DNA from: CAIPVR01 sp049316905
GTDB lineage: Bacteria; Actinomycetota; Acidimicrobiia; Acidimicrobiales; Microtrichaceae
Direction: 5' to 3'
DNA: 64,000 nt
Assembly: GCA_049316905.1 (NCBI GenBank)
Contig: JBMOJH010000002.1
Coordinates: forward strand, 1-64,000
Numbering within the stretch: the first letter of the stretch is position 1; each line of letters starts with the position of its first letter. The position numbers were made by a program, and so were the translations under genes. The notes under the pieces were generated by a model. It had not been told where the DNA came from. It searched no databases and saw nothing but the letters and a program-made list of their open reading frames with translations. Positions 8,731-16,770 of this stretch are shown piece by piece.

Positions 8731-9774
8731 CTAACCGCCGCCCCCCAGCGCACCGGCCACGAGGGTGGCGTCGGTGCGCAGCATGTCCACGTAGTTCTGG
8801 GCGCCACTCCCGGGACCTCCGAGCGACTCGGTGAAGAGCTCCACCACCCGGACCTGCCCACCCACCTGCGCGGCGAGGGCCTCGGCGAGCTTGGTCGGCT
8901 GCGTGGTCTCGCCGAACACCGCCGGCACACCGGCCCGGCGCACGGTGGTCGCCAGCTCGTCGAGGTCACGCGGGTTGCTCTCACCGAGGGAGCTGGTGGA
9001 GGGGATGACCGCCCCGACCACCTCGAAGCCGAAGCGGTCGGCGAAGTAGCCGAGCGCCTCGTGGTTGGTGACCAGCTTCCGGCGCCCGGCCGGCACCGCG
9101 GCCAGGGTCGCCTCCATCTCCTTGCCGACGGACCGCAGCTGCTCCTGGTACACCTCGCCGCACGACCGGATCTCAGCCGGTGTGACGGGGAGCCCGTCCA
9201 GCCGCTGGAGCCGTTCGGAGATGAGACCGGCCGCGGTGGCCATCCGGTCCGGGTCCATCCAGACGTGCGGGTCGGTGCCGTCGCCCTCCCCGTGGCCCTC
9301 GCCCGCACCACCGCCGGGGTCGCCACCGTCGCCGCCACCCGCCGCCGCGTCCTGGCGCTCCGCCTCCTGGTCCAGGGTGAGGGGCGTCACCTCCGGACCG
9401 ACCTCGAGGACGTCCACGCCGCCGTCCGCGGCCGACCCCAGCGAGTCGTGCAGGCCCTCCTCGAGCCCGAGCCCGTTGGCCACCACCAGCGACGCCCCGA
9501 GGAGGCGGTCCGCGTCCCGGGCCGTCGGCTGGAACTCGTGGGCGTCGGCGCCGAGCGGGACGACGGAGGGCACGTCCAGCCGGCCGCACGCCACCTGGCG
9601 GGTGACGTCGGCGAGGATCGACGTGGTGGCCAGCACGGGTGCCTCCGCGCCGGCCCGGTCGCCACCGCCCCCGTTGCCGCCGCTCCCTCCGCAGGCCGCG
9701 GCCGCGCCCGAGAGCAGCACCACCAGCGCCGCAGCGATGCCGGTGCGCGTTCGACGGGGGGCTGACGACGACAT
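8731..9774 (-). CDS. znuA: Metal ABC transporter substrate-binding lipoprotein (ZnuA-like)
   Basis: 347 residues, cluster-A-I (SBP_bac_9) type. Signal peptide with lipobox ending AAAC, then a Gly-rich linker. Metal ligands expected in the family are visible: His in GADAHEF, His in DPHVWMDP, His in NHEALGYF. An acidic/His insert (GEGHGEGDGTD) precedes the second ligand and may scavenge zinc. It captures metal outside the membrane for the permease encoded 9 nt downstream. ATG 9774 lies 15 nt from the putative Zur box at 9790-9808. Confidence 0.92.
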   Translation of the reverse strand: MSSSAPRRTRTGIAAALVVLLSGAAAACGGSGGNGGGGDRAGAEAPVLATTSILADVTRQVACGRLDVPSVVPLGADAHEFQPTARDADRLLGASLVVANGLGLEEGLHDSLGSAADGGVDVLEVGPEVTPLTLDQEAERQDAAAGGGDGGDPGGGAGEGHGEGDGTDPHVWMDPDRMATAAGLISERLQRLDGLPVTPAEIRSCGEVYQEQLRSVGKEMEATLAAVPAGRRKLVTNHEALGYFADRFGFEVVGAVIPSTSSLGESNPRDLDELATTVRRAGVPAVFGETTQPTKLAEALAAQVGGQVRVVELFTESLGGPGSGAQNYVDMLRTDATLVAGALGGGG

Positions 9775-9789
9775 GCCCGCACCCTAAAC

Positions 9790-9808
9790 GGGAACGATTC
9801 TCGTTTCC
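9790..9808. promoter_or_regulatory. Putative Zur operator between znuA and zur
   Basis: Arms 9790-9797 (GGGAACGA) and 9801-9808 (TCGTTTCC) pair 7 of 8 positions around TTC. The site lies between divergent znuA and the Fur-family gene, where a metal-responsive operator is expected. It would control both if that regulator is Zur. Assignment rests on position, symmetry and the neighbouring gene, not on a scored matrix. Confidence 0.62.
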
Positions 9809-9849
9809 ACTCCCGATGATTCCCATCCATTCCCGATACGGTCGGTAGG

Positions 9850-10347
9850 GTGGACGACGTGGACCACTCGCACGCCGGTGCCCACTCCCCCGGCTCCACC
9901 ACACCCGGGACGAACTCCGACGACCTGCACGCGACCGCGGCCCAGCGGCTCGGGGCCGTCCGCCTGCGGTACACCGCCTCGCGCCGCCGGGTGGTCACGG
10001 TGCTCGCCGACGCGGCGCGACCCCTGACCATCCCGGAGATCCTCGCCGCGGATGCCGGGCTGGCGCAGTCGAGCACCTACCGGAACCTCGCCGAGCTCAT
10101 CTCCGCCCGCGTGGTGCACCGGATCGTGTCGGGCGACGAGTTCAGCCACTACGAGCTGGCCGAGGACCTCACCGCGCACCACCACCACCTGGTCTGCACC
10201 CGCTGCGGCCGGGTGGAGGACTTCGCCCCCTCCGAACGGCTCGAGGCGGACCTGCACCACTCGCTCGCCCAGGTGGCGGAGGCCGCCGGGTTCGAGGTGG
10301 ACCTCCACCGGCTCGATCTCGTCGGCACCTGCGCGGGCTGCCGCTGA
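9850..10347 (+). CDS. zur: Fur-family metalloregulator, probably Zur
   Basis: 165 residues. Winged helix in residues ~35-95 (RYTASRRRVVTVLADAARPLTIPEIL ... SSTYRNLAEL), then the Fur dimerisation region with a His cluster (HHHHL ~110-113) and two CxxC pairs (Cys116/119 and Cys161/164) for structural zinc. Divergent from znuA with a shared inverted repeat, which supports a zinc-sensing repressor. The His-rich N-terminal extension (HSHAGAHS) is unusual. GTG 9850 is given; GTG 9859, preceded by AGGGTGG, is an equally good start and would shorten it by three residues. Confidence 0.87.
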   Translation: MDDVDHSHAGAHSPGSTTPGTNSDDLHATAAQRLGAVRLRYTASRRRVVTVLADAARPLTIPEILAADAGLAQSSTYRNLAELISARVVHRIVSGDEFSHYELAEDLTAHHHHLVCTRCGRVEDFAPSERLEADLHHSLAQVAEAAGFEVDLHRLDLVGTCAGCR

Positions 10348-10377
10348 GCGCGGCCAGGGCCCGGGGGCCGGCGCTCA
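10345..10377. terminator. Hairpin carrying the stop codons of zur and the MeaB gene
   Basis: TGAGCGC (10345-10351) pairs with GCGCTCA (10371-10377); an inner GGCC/GGCC pairing is offset by one bulged G. The base of the stem is made of the zur TGA and, on the other strand, the MeaB-gene TGA. No T-tract. Confidence 0.66.
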
Positions 10378-11313
10378 GTCCAGCAGTCGGTCGACCGCGG
10401 CCCAAGGGTCGACCCGGTGGGCGGCGACCTCCCCCACCGCCTCGTCCCAGGCCGGACCGGTGCACCGTGCCGCGGCCTGCTCGAGCAATCGGGCCCGCAC
10501 CACCTCGCGGAGCTCCTCGAGGACCCGCTCGGCACGACGCGCCGCGAGCTCACCCGAGTCGGTGACCGCGGCGCGGTGCTCCTGCACCGCCGCCCACAGC
10601 GCGGCGACCCCGTCGCCGGTGGTGGCCACGGACTCGATGATCGCCGGCACCCGGCCCCGTCCCGCGCCCATCGCCAGCATGCCCTCGAGGTCGCGGCGGG
10701 TCTCCGCAGCGCCGGGCCGGTCGGCCTTGTTGATCACGAACACATCCGCGATCTCCATCAGGCCCGCCTTGTTGGCCTGCACGGCGTCGCCCCAGCCCGG
10801 GTTCAGCACCACCACGGTGGTGTCGGCCGCCCCGGCCACCTCCACCTCCACCTGACCCACGCCGACGGTCTCCACGACCACCCAGCGGTAGCCGGCGGCG
10901 TCGAGCACCCGCACCGCCTCGGGCGTGGCGAGGGACAGGCCGCCGAGGTGGCCCCGCGTGGCCATCGACCGGATGAACACGCCGTCGTCGAGGGTGTGGT
11001 CCGACATGCGCACCCGGTCGCCGAGGATCGCACCGCCCGTGAACGGTGAGGAGGGATCGATGGCGAGCACCGCCACCTCCGTGCCCTCGGAGCGCATCTC
11101 GGCGCACAGCGCGTTCGTGAGCGTCGACTTGCCCGCACCCGGCGCACCGGTGATGCCGACCGTGTGGGCCGACCCGGCGCGGGGGTACACCGCCGCGGCC
11201 ACCTCGCGGGCGCCGTCGCCGCCGCGCTCCACCATCGACAGCAGCCGGGCGAGGGCCGCCCGTTCACCGGCCGCGGCGCGGTCGAGCAGCTCCCCGGCGG
11301 GGGTTCCGCTCAG
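10375..11313 (-). CDS. meaB: MeaB/ArgK-type GTPase (methylmalonyl-CoA mutase chaperone family)
   Basis: 312 residues if started at CTG 11313. G3E-type P-loop GTPase with Walker A GAPGAGKS, Mg-binding DPSSPFTGGAILGDRVRM, switch ETVGVGQ and specificity NKAD. MeaB proteins protect and reactivate B12-dependent methylmalonyl-CoA mutase; no mutase is in the window. The start is uncertain: no ATG, GTG or TTG lies near the expected N-terminus. CTG 11313 overlaps the upstream Nfu-type stop (CTGA) and gives the usual N-terminal helix; ATG 11235 would remove it. Confidence 0.88.
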   Translation of the reverse strand: MSGTPAGELLDRAAAGERAALARLLSMVERGGDGAREVAAAVYPRAGSAHTVGITGAPGAGKSTLTNALCAEMRSEGTEVAVLAIDPSSPFTGGAILGDRVRMSDHTLDDGVFIRSMATRGHLGGLSLATPEAVRVLDAAGYRWVVVETVGVGQVEVEVAGAADTTVVVLNPGWGDAVQANKAGLMEIADVFVINKADRPGAAETRRDLEGMLAMGAGRGRVPAIIESVATTGDGVAALWAAVQEHRAAVTDSGELAARRAERVLEELREVVRARLLEQAAARCTGPAWDEAVGEVAAHRVDPWAAVDRLLD

Positions 11314-11570
11314 AGCGACACCGCCGTGCCGAGCTCGGCGCCCTCGTCGGGCTGCACGACCGCGGTCACGCCCGGCACGCGGTCCTTCATGATGCGCTCG
11401 ATGCCGGCCTTCATCGTGACGGTCGAGGCCGGGCAGCTCACGCACGCACCCGAGAGCTCCACGGTGACCACGCCCGATTCCTCGTCGATGCCGAGCAGGG
11501 TGATGTCGCCGCCGTCGGCCTGGATGGCCGGGCGGATGATCTCGATGACCTCTTCGACCTGCTCCTGCAA
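11310..11570 (-). CDS. nfuA: NifU C-terminal domain (Nfu-type) iron-sulfur scaffold
   Basis: 86 residues covering only the Nfu domain. The cluster-binding motif CVSC is present (CxxC at ~43-46), preceded by IRPAIQADGGDITLLGID, the family signature. It should carry and deliver [4Fe-4S] clusters in the cytoplasm. The start is TTG 11570 with GGAG six nt upstream; there is no in-frame ATG nearby. Its stop overlaps the presumed start of the MeaB-type gene by 3 nt, suggesting translational coupling. Confidence 0.88.
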   Translation of the reverse strand: MQEQVEEVIEIIRPAIQADGGDITLLGIDEESGVVTVELSGACVSCPASTVTMKAGIERIMKDRVPGVTAVVQPDEGAELGTAVSL

Positions 11571-11670
11571 CGGTGGCTCCTGGGCGACGTCCGGGACCGC
11601 TCCACCCTAGAGGGCGGCCCGTCGGGCCGGTCAACGCCGCGCGGCCCCGACGTGTTCCACCAGCGGACCC

Positions 11671-12939
11671 TCAGAGGCGTTCGACGTCCGCGCCCACGGC
11701 CCGGAGCTTCTCGATGAAGCCCTCGTAGCCGCGGTCCACGTGGTGGGCGTCGTGGACGACCGTCTCGCCGTCGGCCCGGAGCGCGGCCACCACCAGGGCG
11801 GCCCCCGCGCGGATGTCCACCGCCCGCACCGGCGCGCCGGACAGTCGGTCGACTCCGTCGATCACGAGGTGGTGGCCGTCGACCCGGACCTGCGCGCCCA
11901 TGCGGGCGAGCTCGCCCACGTAACGGAACCGGCCCGAGAACACGTTCTCGGTGGCGTAGCTGGTGCCCTCGGCCACGCTGAGCACCGCCACCAGGAGCGG
12001 GAGGTGGTCGGTGGCGAGGCCCGGGTACGGCAGGGTGGCCACGTCGGTGGCCCGCGGCCGACCCTGGGCCATCGCCCAGATCCCGTCGGCCTCGGGCGAG
12101 ATACGCACGCCCATCCGACCCATGCGCTCGATGAGGATCTCGAGGTGGTCGGCCCGGGCACCCCGCAGCGTCAGCTCGCCACCGGCCACGGCGAGTGCGG
12201 CGAGGAACGTGGCCGCCTCCACCCGGTCGGGGATCACGGTGTGCTCGACCGCCCGCAGCTCCGCGACCCCGTCGATGGTGATGGTGGGGCTCCCCGCACC
12301 GAGGACGCGCCCGCCCATCCGGTTGAGGAACGCGGCCAGGTCTGCGATCTCCGGCTCGCGGGCCGCGTTCTGCACCGTGGTGCGGCCCTCCGCGAGCACG
12401 CCCGCCATCAGCAGGTTCTCGGTCGCCCCGACGCTCGGGTAGGCGAGCACCACCTCGGTGCCCCGCAGCCGATCGGCCCGGCCCTCGATCATCCCGTGGG
12501 TCAGCTCGAAGGAGGCGCCGAGCGCCTCGAGGCCCGAGAGGTGCATGTCGATCGGCCGCGAGCCGAAGTCGTCGCCGCCGGGCATCGCCACGCGGGCCTG
12601 GCCCACTGCGGCGAGCAGTGGACCGAGCACGGCGCTGGAGGCCCGCATGCGCTCGACCAGCTCGTAGGGCGCCTCGGGGGTGATCCCCGCCGGCCGGACG
12701 ATCTCGAGCGCCCCGTCCTCGCGCCGGCGCACCGACATGCCCATCGCCTCGAGCAGCTGGCCCATGGTGTGCACGTCCGCGATGTCCGGCACGTTGCGGA
12801 GCACGTAGCGGCCCTCGGCGAGCACGCAGGCGGCCATCAGCTTGAGCGCCGAGTTCTTGGCACCCCCGATCGGCACCTCTCCCGACAGCGGCCCAGAGGG
12901 CCGCACCACCAGCTGCGACACGGCGACACTCTCGCACAC
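11671..12939 (-). CDS. murA: UDP-N-acetylglucosamine 1-carboxyvinyltransferase, Asp-type active site
   Basis: First committed step of peptidoglycan synthesis: transfers enolpyruvate from PEP to UDP-GlcNAc. 422 residues, full length. GGAKNSALKLMAA near residue 25-37 contains the conserved Lys/Asn pair, and the active-site loop reads MPGGDDFGSRPIDMH. The residue after PGG, Cys115 in E. coli, is Asp (Asp123 here), as in mycobacteria, which makes the enzyme intrinsically insensitive to fosfomycin. GTG 12939 is given; GTG 12921 (VSQLVVRPSGPLSG) also fits. It is divergent from the MFS gene. Confidence 0.95.
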   Translation of the reverse strand: MCESVAVSQLVVRPSGPLSGEVPIGGAKNSALKLMAACVLAEGRYVLRNVPDIADVHTMGQLLEAMGMSVRRREDGALEIVRPAGITPEAPYELVERMRASSAVLGPLLAAVGQARVAMPGGDDFGSRPIDMHLSGLEALGASFELTHGMIEGRADRLRGTEVVLAYPSVGATENLLMAGVLAEGRTTVQNAAREPEIADLAAFLNRMGGRVLGAGSPTITIDGVAELRAVEHTVIPDRVEAATFLAALAVAGGELTLRGARADHLEILIERMGRMGVRISPEADGIWAMAQGRPRATDVATLPYPGLATDHLPLLVAVLSVAEGTSYATENVFSGRFRYVGELARMGAQVRVDGHHLVIDGVDRLSGAPVRAVDIRAGAALVVAALRADGETVVHDAHHVDRGYEGFIEKLRAVGADVERL

Positions 12940-12984
12940 CGCCCCGCGCCCCTAGTGTGAGCGCCCGGCGAGGCGAGGGGAGCC

Positions 12985-14532
12985 GTGGGGCACATCCGCG
13001 ACGAGATCGAGACCGACCGCGCCGGCCTCGCCGCACGGTTGCGCCCGCGCGACGACGCGCTCGTGGCCGAGGTGGGCGACCCGGGTGACCCGGGCGCGGC
13101 CGCGCCGGAGGGCGAGGCGTCCTTCGACGCCGCCTCCGGACCGTTCGAGTCGTACCGCCGCACGGTCCGCTGGACCACCGACGCGTCCGAAGGCGGCGTC
13201 GACGACCGCGCCGGCGTGCACGTGGTGCAGGAGGTGCAGTGGCGCCTGGCCTTCCCCTACTGGCGCTGGCTGTACGCCCCGATGGTGCGCCGGAACCTCG
13301 GCCGGGGCATCCCGCCGGGCACCCGCCCGTGGTGGAGCTTCCCCGACCGGCTCGACCCGCGGCAGTCCCGCGTGGTGGCCACCATGGCCCTCTTCAACCT
13401 GGTGGCGGGGCTTCTGTTCTCGGTGCTGACCCAGGTGCTGACCTTCGCGGACGCCGACATCGGCACGGGGTCGCGCTCGCAGCAGGCGACGATCCTGGCC
13501 CTGGTCCGCATCGGCGCGGTGGTGACGTTCGTGGCGCTGGCCCTCGCCGACCGCGTGGGCCGCCGCCGCATCGCGCTCTGGTCCTTCGGCGTGGCGATCG
13601 CCCTCACCCTCGCGAGCGCCGCGGTCCCGGGCCTCGGCTGGCTCACCGTGCTCCAGATGCTGTCGCGCAACCTGGCCGTCGCAGGGCTGCTCGCCGTCGA
13701 CACGATCAGCGTGGAGGAGCTGCCTGCGGGATCGCGGGCCCAGGCGACCGGCCTCGGGGCCCTGGCCTACGGCCTCGGCGCCGGCATCCCGATCCTGGCG
13801 CTCCCGCTCGCGGACGTGGGTCCCGCGGGGTGGCGCCTGGTGTTCCTCACCGCGCTGCTGTGCGTGCCGCTGCTCATCAGCGGGGCCCGCAACCTCCCGG
13901 AGAGCAACCGCTACCTGCGCATGGCCGAGGGCACCGCGCCGCCGGAACGCCGACGGATCCGCGGGCTGCGATTCCTGCTGCTCGCCGCGGTCTTCCTGCT
14001 GCTGAACCTCTTCGTGGCGCCGGCCAGCCAGCTCCAGAACGACTACCTGCGCACCGAGCGCGGCTACAGCGGGGCGATGATCACGGCGATCCTGGTGCTC
14101 ACCTCCACCCCGGGGGCGATCGGCGTGATGCTCGGCGGCCGGCTCGCTGATCGGCGCGGCCGGCGGATCACGCTGATCCCGGGCCTGTTCTCGGTGGGGG
14201 TCTTCAACGCGATCTTCTTCCTGGTCGCCGGCGCGGCCATGTGGCTCGCCTCCCTCGGCGGCGCGGTGCTCGGCGCCCTCTGCGTGGCACCGCTCGGCGT
14301 GCTCGCCCCGGAGCTGTTCCCCACCGCGCGCCGCGGCGGCGCCCGCGGGGCGCTCAACCTCATCGCCGTGGTCGGCTCGGTGGTGGGACTGCTCAGCGCC
14401 GGGGCGCTGGTGGACGCGCTGGGCTACGGCCCGGCGTTCGCGTTGCTGGCGATCGGCCCGGTGGTCGCCGCAGGGCTCGCGTTCGCGGCGCCGGAGACCC
14501 GGGGCCGCGAGCTCGAGGACATCAACCGCTGA
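12985..14532 (+). CDS. MFS transporter with an extra N-terminal soluble segment
   Basis: 515 residues. Residues ~130-515 are a 12-helix major facilitator (ADRVGRRRIALW after helix 2-3, GGRLADRRGRRITLIPGL in the second half). Residues 1-125 are soluble; residues ~50-105 (FESYRRTVRW ... QEVQWRLAFPYWRWLYAPMVRR) look like the last strand and helix of a SRPBCC/START-like domain. Substrate unknown. GTG 12985 has GAGGGGAGCC directly upstream. It is divergent from murA by 45 nt and overlaps the converging hydrolase gene by 11 nt. Confidence 0.84.
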   Translation: MGHIRDEIETDRAGLAARLRPRDDALVAEVGDPGDPGAAAPEGEASFDAASGPFESYRRTVRWTTDASEGGVDDRAGVHVVQEVQWRLAFPYWRWLYAPMVRRNLGRGIPPGTRPWWSFPDRLDPRQSRVVATMALFNLVAGLLFSVLTQVLTFADADIGTGSRSQQATILALVRIGAVVTFVALALADRVGRRRIALWSFGVAIALTLASAAVPGLGWLTVLQMLSRNLAVAGLLAVDTISVEELPAGSRAQATGLGALAYGLGAGIPILALPLADVGPAGWRLVFLTALLCVPLLISGARNLPESNRYLRMAEGTAPPERRRIRGLRFLLLAAVFLLLNLFVAPASQLQNDYLRTERGYSGAMITAILVLTSTPGAIGVMLGGRLADRRGRRITLIPGLFSVGVFNAIFFLVAGAAMWLASLGGAVLGALCVAPLGVLAPELFPTARRGGARGALNLIAVVGSVVGLLSAGALVDALGYGPAFALLAIGPVVAAGLAFAAPETRGRELEDINR

Positions 14533-15142
14533 GCCAGTCGCGGACCGCGGCCACGATCAGGTCCTCGGCCCCCTTCAGCTCGTGACGGCCCCCCGGCACC
14601 ACCACGTTCGTGACCGGACCCGGGACCTCCGCCTGCGCCGCGACGAGCTCGTCGGTCGTGCCGAACGGATCGCGGTCGCCGCTGATGAACAGCACCGGGC
14701 AGCGCAGCCGCCCGAGGTGCTCGGTGCGGAGCCGGTCGGGCCGGCCCGGCGGATGCAGCGGGTAGCTGATCAGGACCAGCCCGGCGGCCGCGATCGGCTC
14801 CGCGTCGGGCGTGCCCTTCGCCGCGTTCGGGACCGGCCCACCGGCCACCGCGACGGAGCACATCCGGCCGCCCATCGACCGACCGCCCAGCACGAGGCGC
14901 CCGGGGTCGATGCCGATGCCGTGGCAGAACGCCGCCGCATCGGCCCGGAGCGAGTCGAGCAGCTTGGGTGCCCGGTCCGGGGCGCGACGACCCTCACGGC
15001 GGTACGGGAAGTCGAAGCGGCCCACCGGCAGCGGGGCGAGCCCCTCCTCGAGCGCCATCAGCGCCGGATGGTCCGACGACGACCCGGCGCCGGGCCACAG
15101 GGCCAGGGCGCCGGGATCACGCGGACGGCGTCGGCGGGCCAC
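14522..15142 (-). CDS. Small alpha/beta hydrolase (dienelactone-hydrolase/Tex30-like)
   Basis: 206 residues. Nucleophile elbow GGRSMGG (~88-94), acid SGDRDPFG and histidine GGRHELKG near the C-terminus make a complete Ser-Asp-His triad. The short length and N-terminal GAGSSSDHP fit the KANL3/Tex30-like group of alpha/beta hydrolases. Substrate unknown. GTG 15142 starts 5 nt after the stop of the J-domain gene, so both are probably co-transcribed. Confidence 0.8.
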   Translation of the reverse strand: MARRRRPRDPGALALWPGAGSSSDHPALMALEEGLAPLPVGRFDFPYRREGRRAPDRAPKLLDSLRADAAAFCHGIGIDPGRLVLGGRSMGGRMCSVAVAGGPVPNAAKGTPDAEPIAAAGLVLISYPLHPPGRPDRLRTEHLGRLRCPVLFISGDRDPFGTTDELVAAQAEVPGPVTNVVVPGGRHELKGAEDLIVAAVRDWLSG

Positions 15143-15147
15143 GGCGG

Positions 15148-15876
15148 TCAGCCCAGCAGGATCCGGCGGGCCTCGGTGAGCTCCGAGATCCGTTGCGCGG
15201 CGCCGTCGTCGCGGCCGCCGTGGTCGGGGTGCGCGGTGCGCAGCGCGTCGCGGAACGCCCGCTGGATGTCGCGGCGGCTCGGCATCAGCGCGGTGCCGTC
15301 GCTGCCGTCGGTGAACCCGCCGGTGCGGAGGTCGAGCACGCCCATCGCCCAGCTGACCGGATCACGGAGCGCCGAGGCGGAGAGCCCCGCGCTGCGCCCG
15401 CTCAGGTGCGCCACCAGGGCCGGGCCCGGCCCGGTGGTCCACCGGAAACCCTTCCGCACCGCGTCCATCACCTGACGGCGGACCGGTCGCGGCGCGGCGC
15501 CGGCCGCGTAGATCGCGGTCAGGAGGTGCTGGGCCGGGGTGCCCTTGTCGTCCTGGAGCTCGAAGTGCACCGAGCCGTCCTCGTCGCCGAGCAGCCGGTG
15601 CGTGCAGCGCTGCAGGCCGACGCGGTCCTCCTGCAGCCGGTGCCGCAGCCGGGGCTGGGACACCCGCGCCCCACGCTCCAGGTCGGTCATGAGCGCGAGG
15701 GCCTCCTCGTGGAAGTCCTCGTCGAGCAGTGGGCCGAACCCCGCGGCGATCCCGCCCAGCAGGATGCCGCCGTAGCCGGGCGCGGGGTCGACGGGGAGCT
15801 GGAGGTCGCCGAGCGCCACGCGCCGCGTCGGCGCGATGGGTCGGGAGTAGAAGGCCTCGGCCTCCGCCAGGAGCAC
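15148..15876 (-). CDS. Protein with a C-terminal DnaJ-like (J) domain
   Basis: 242 residues. The last ~50 residues read as a J-domain: RRDIQRAFRDALRTAHPDHGGRDDGAAQRI, with the HPD motif that stimulates Hsp70 ATPase. Residues 1-180 match no family I know and have no membrane segment. It could recruit DnaK to a specific client, but no partner is visible except the downstream hydrolase. GTG 15876 is the only good start near the frame opening. Confidence 0.7.
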   Translation of the reverse strand: MLLAEAEAFYSRPIAPTRRVALGDLQLPVDPAPGYGGILLGGIAAGFGPLLDEDFHEEALALMTDLERGARVSQPRLRHRLQEDRVGLQRCTHRLLGDEDGSVHFELQDDKGTPAQHLLTAIYAAGAAPRPVRRQVMDAVRKGFRWTTGPGPALVAHLSGRSAGLSASALRDPVSWAMGVLDLRTGGFTDGSDGTALMPSRRDIQRAFRDALRTAHPDHGGRDDGAAQRISELTEARRILLG

Positions 15877-15919
15877 ACCGGCAAGGTACCGTCAGCGGCC
15901 CCGGCGCCCTAGGCGGCGT

Positions 15920-16684
15920 TCACACGTACTGGCGCAGAAGGGCCCGCACGTCGTCGGCGGCCTCCGCCAGCGCGGCGTCGTCGAGCGCGGCGGGATCCTC
16001 CGGATCGGTGGCCTCCAGGGCGTCGCGCACCCGCACCGCGGCACCGACGAGTCGGCGCCACTGCGGTGGCTCGAACCCGAACGGCAACGACGTCCGCTCG
16101 AGCTCCCCGGTGGCGTTCACCAGACCCACGACGCCGGCCGCGTCGTCGGGTCGGCGGACCAGACGGTCGGCCGCCACGAACAGCCGGTCGAGGAGCTCGT
16201 GCACCGCGAGTCCGTCGTCCGCGGAGAGTTCGGCGTCGTCGGGGTCGGGCAGCTGCTCGACGATCGCCTCCACCTCCTCCTCGTGCTCGGCGTAGACGAC
16301 CAGGTCGCCCTGCTCGTCCCACTCGTAGGGGAGCTCGGCCACCGTGAGCGCGTCCGCGAGGGAGGTCTGCAGGGCCGCCGGCCAGGTCCCCACCTCGAAG
16401 ACGACCTTGTCGGCCGTCGGGTCGAGCGCGGGCCGGGCCGAGGCGAGCACGTCCTCGATGAGGGCGTCGACGGCCTCCTCGTCGTCCTCGTGCACGGAGA
16501 CCTCGGTGCCCTGCCAGACGTGGTCGATCCCCCGGCTGTCGAGCAGCGCCGCGAGCATCGCCCGGCTCTCGCCCGCCCACGTGGTGCAGTCGTAGGTGAC
16601 CTCGTCGTCGTCCGGGCCGACGACCTCCTCCCACTCCCCCACATCCGCCGGATCGGCGCGGTCGGTTCCCTCGTCGTCGGCCAC
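15920..16684 (-). CDS. Acidic protein with two DUF2007-like repeats, function unknown
   Basis: 254 residues, strongly acidic at the N-terminus. Residues ~30-80 and ~92-142 look like two copies of one fold: each begins with a strand plus TW, then a helix, a second strand and a helix of E/D-A-V/I residues ending in 'AxxE'. This pattern resembles DUF2007/putative prokaryotic signal-transducing domains (recall, not searched). The C-terminal ~100 residues are helical. GTG 16684 is divergent from glpX. No enzyme motif was found. Confidence 0.66.
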   Translation of the reverse strand: MADDEGTDRADPADVGEWEEVVGPDDDEVTYDCTTWAGESRAMLAALLDSRGIDHVWQGTEVSVHEDDEEAVDALIEDVLASARPALDPTADKVVFEVGTWPAALQTSLADALTVAELPYEWDEQGDLVVYAEHEEEVEAIVEQLPDPDDAELSADDGLAVHELLDRLFVAADRLVRRPDDAAGVVGLVNATGELERTSLPFGFEPPQWRRLVGAAVRVRDALEATDPEDPAALDDAALAEAADDVRALLRQYV

Positions 16685-16733
16685 GGCGAGAGTCTCGCAG
16701 AGCCCCGCGCCCCGGGCGGCTCCAGTTCGCCTT

Positions 16734-16764
16734 TTGGGGCCGTCCGCGGTGACCCCGGTAACGT
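16734..16764 (+). promoter_or_regulatory. glpX promoter, predicted leaderless
   Basis: TTGGGG at 16734-16739 and TAACGT at 16759-16764 are 19 nt apart. The -10 ends 6 nt before the glpX ATG, and no Shine-Dalgarno sequence precedes that ATG, so transcription probably starts at or next to the start codon. Confidence 0.5.
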
Positions 16765-16770
16765 CGTCAC

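Noticed and set aside
15909..16634. Second minus-strand frame within the DUF2007-like gene
   Set aside because: Arg/Gly-rich and out of frame with the coherent acidic protein at 15920-16684.
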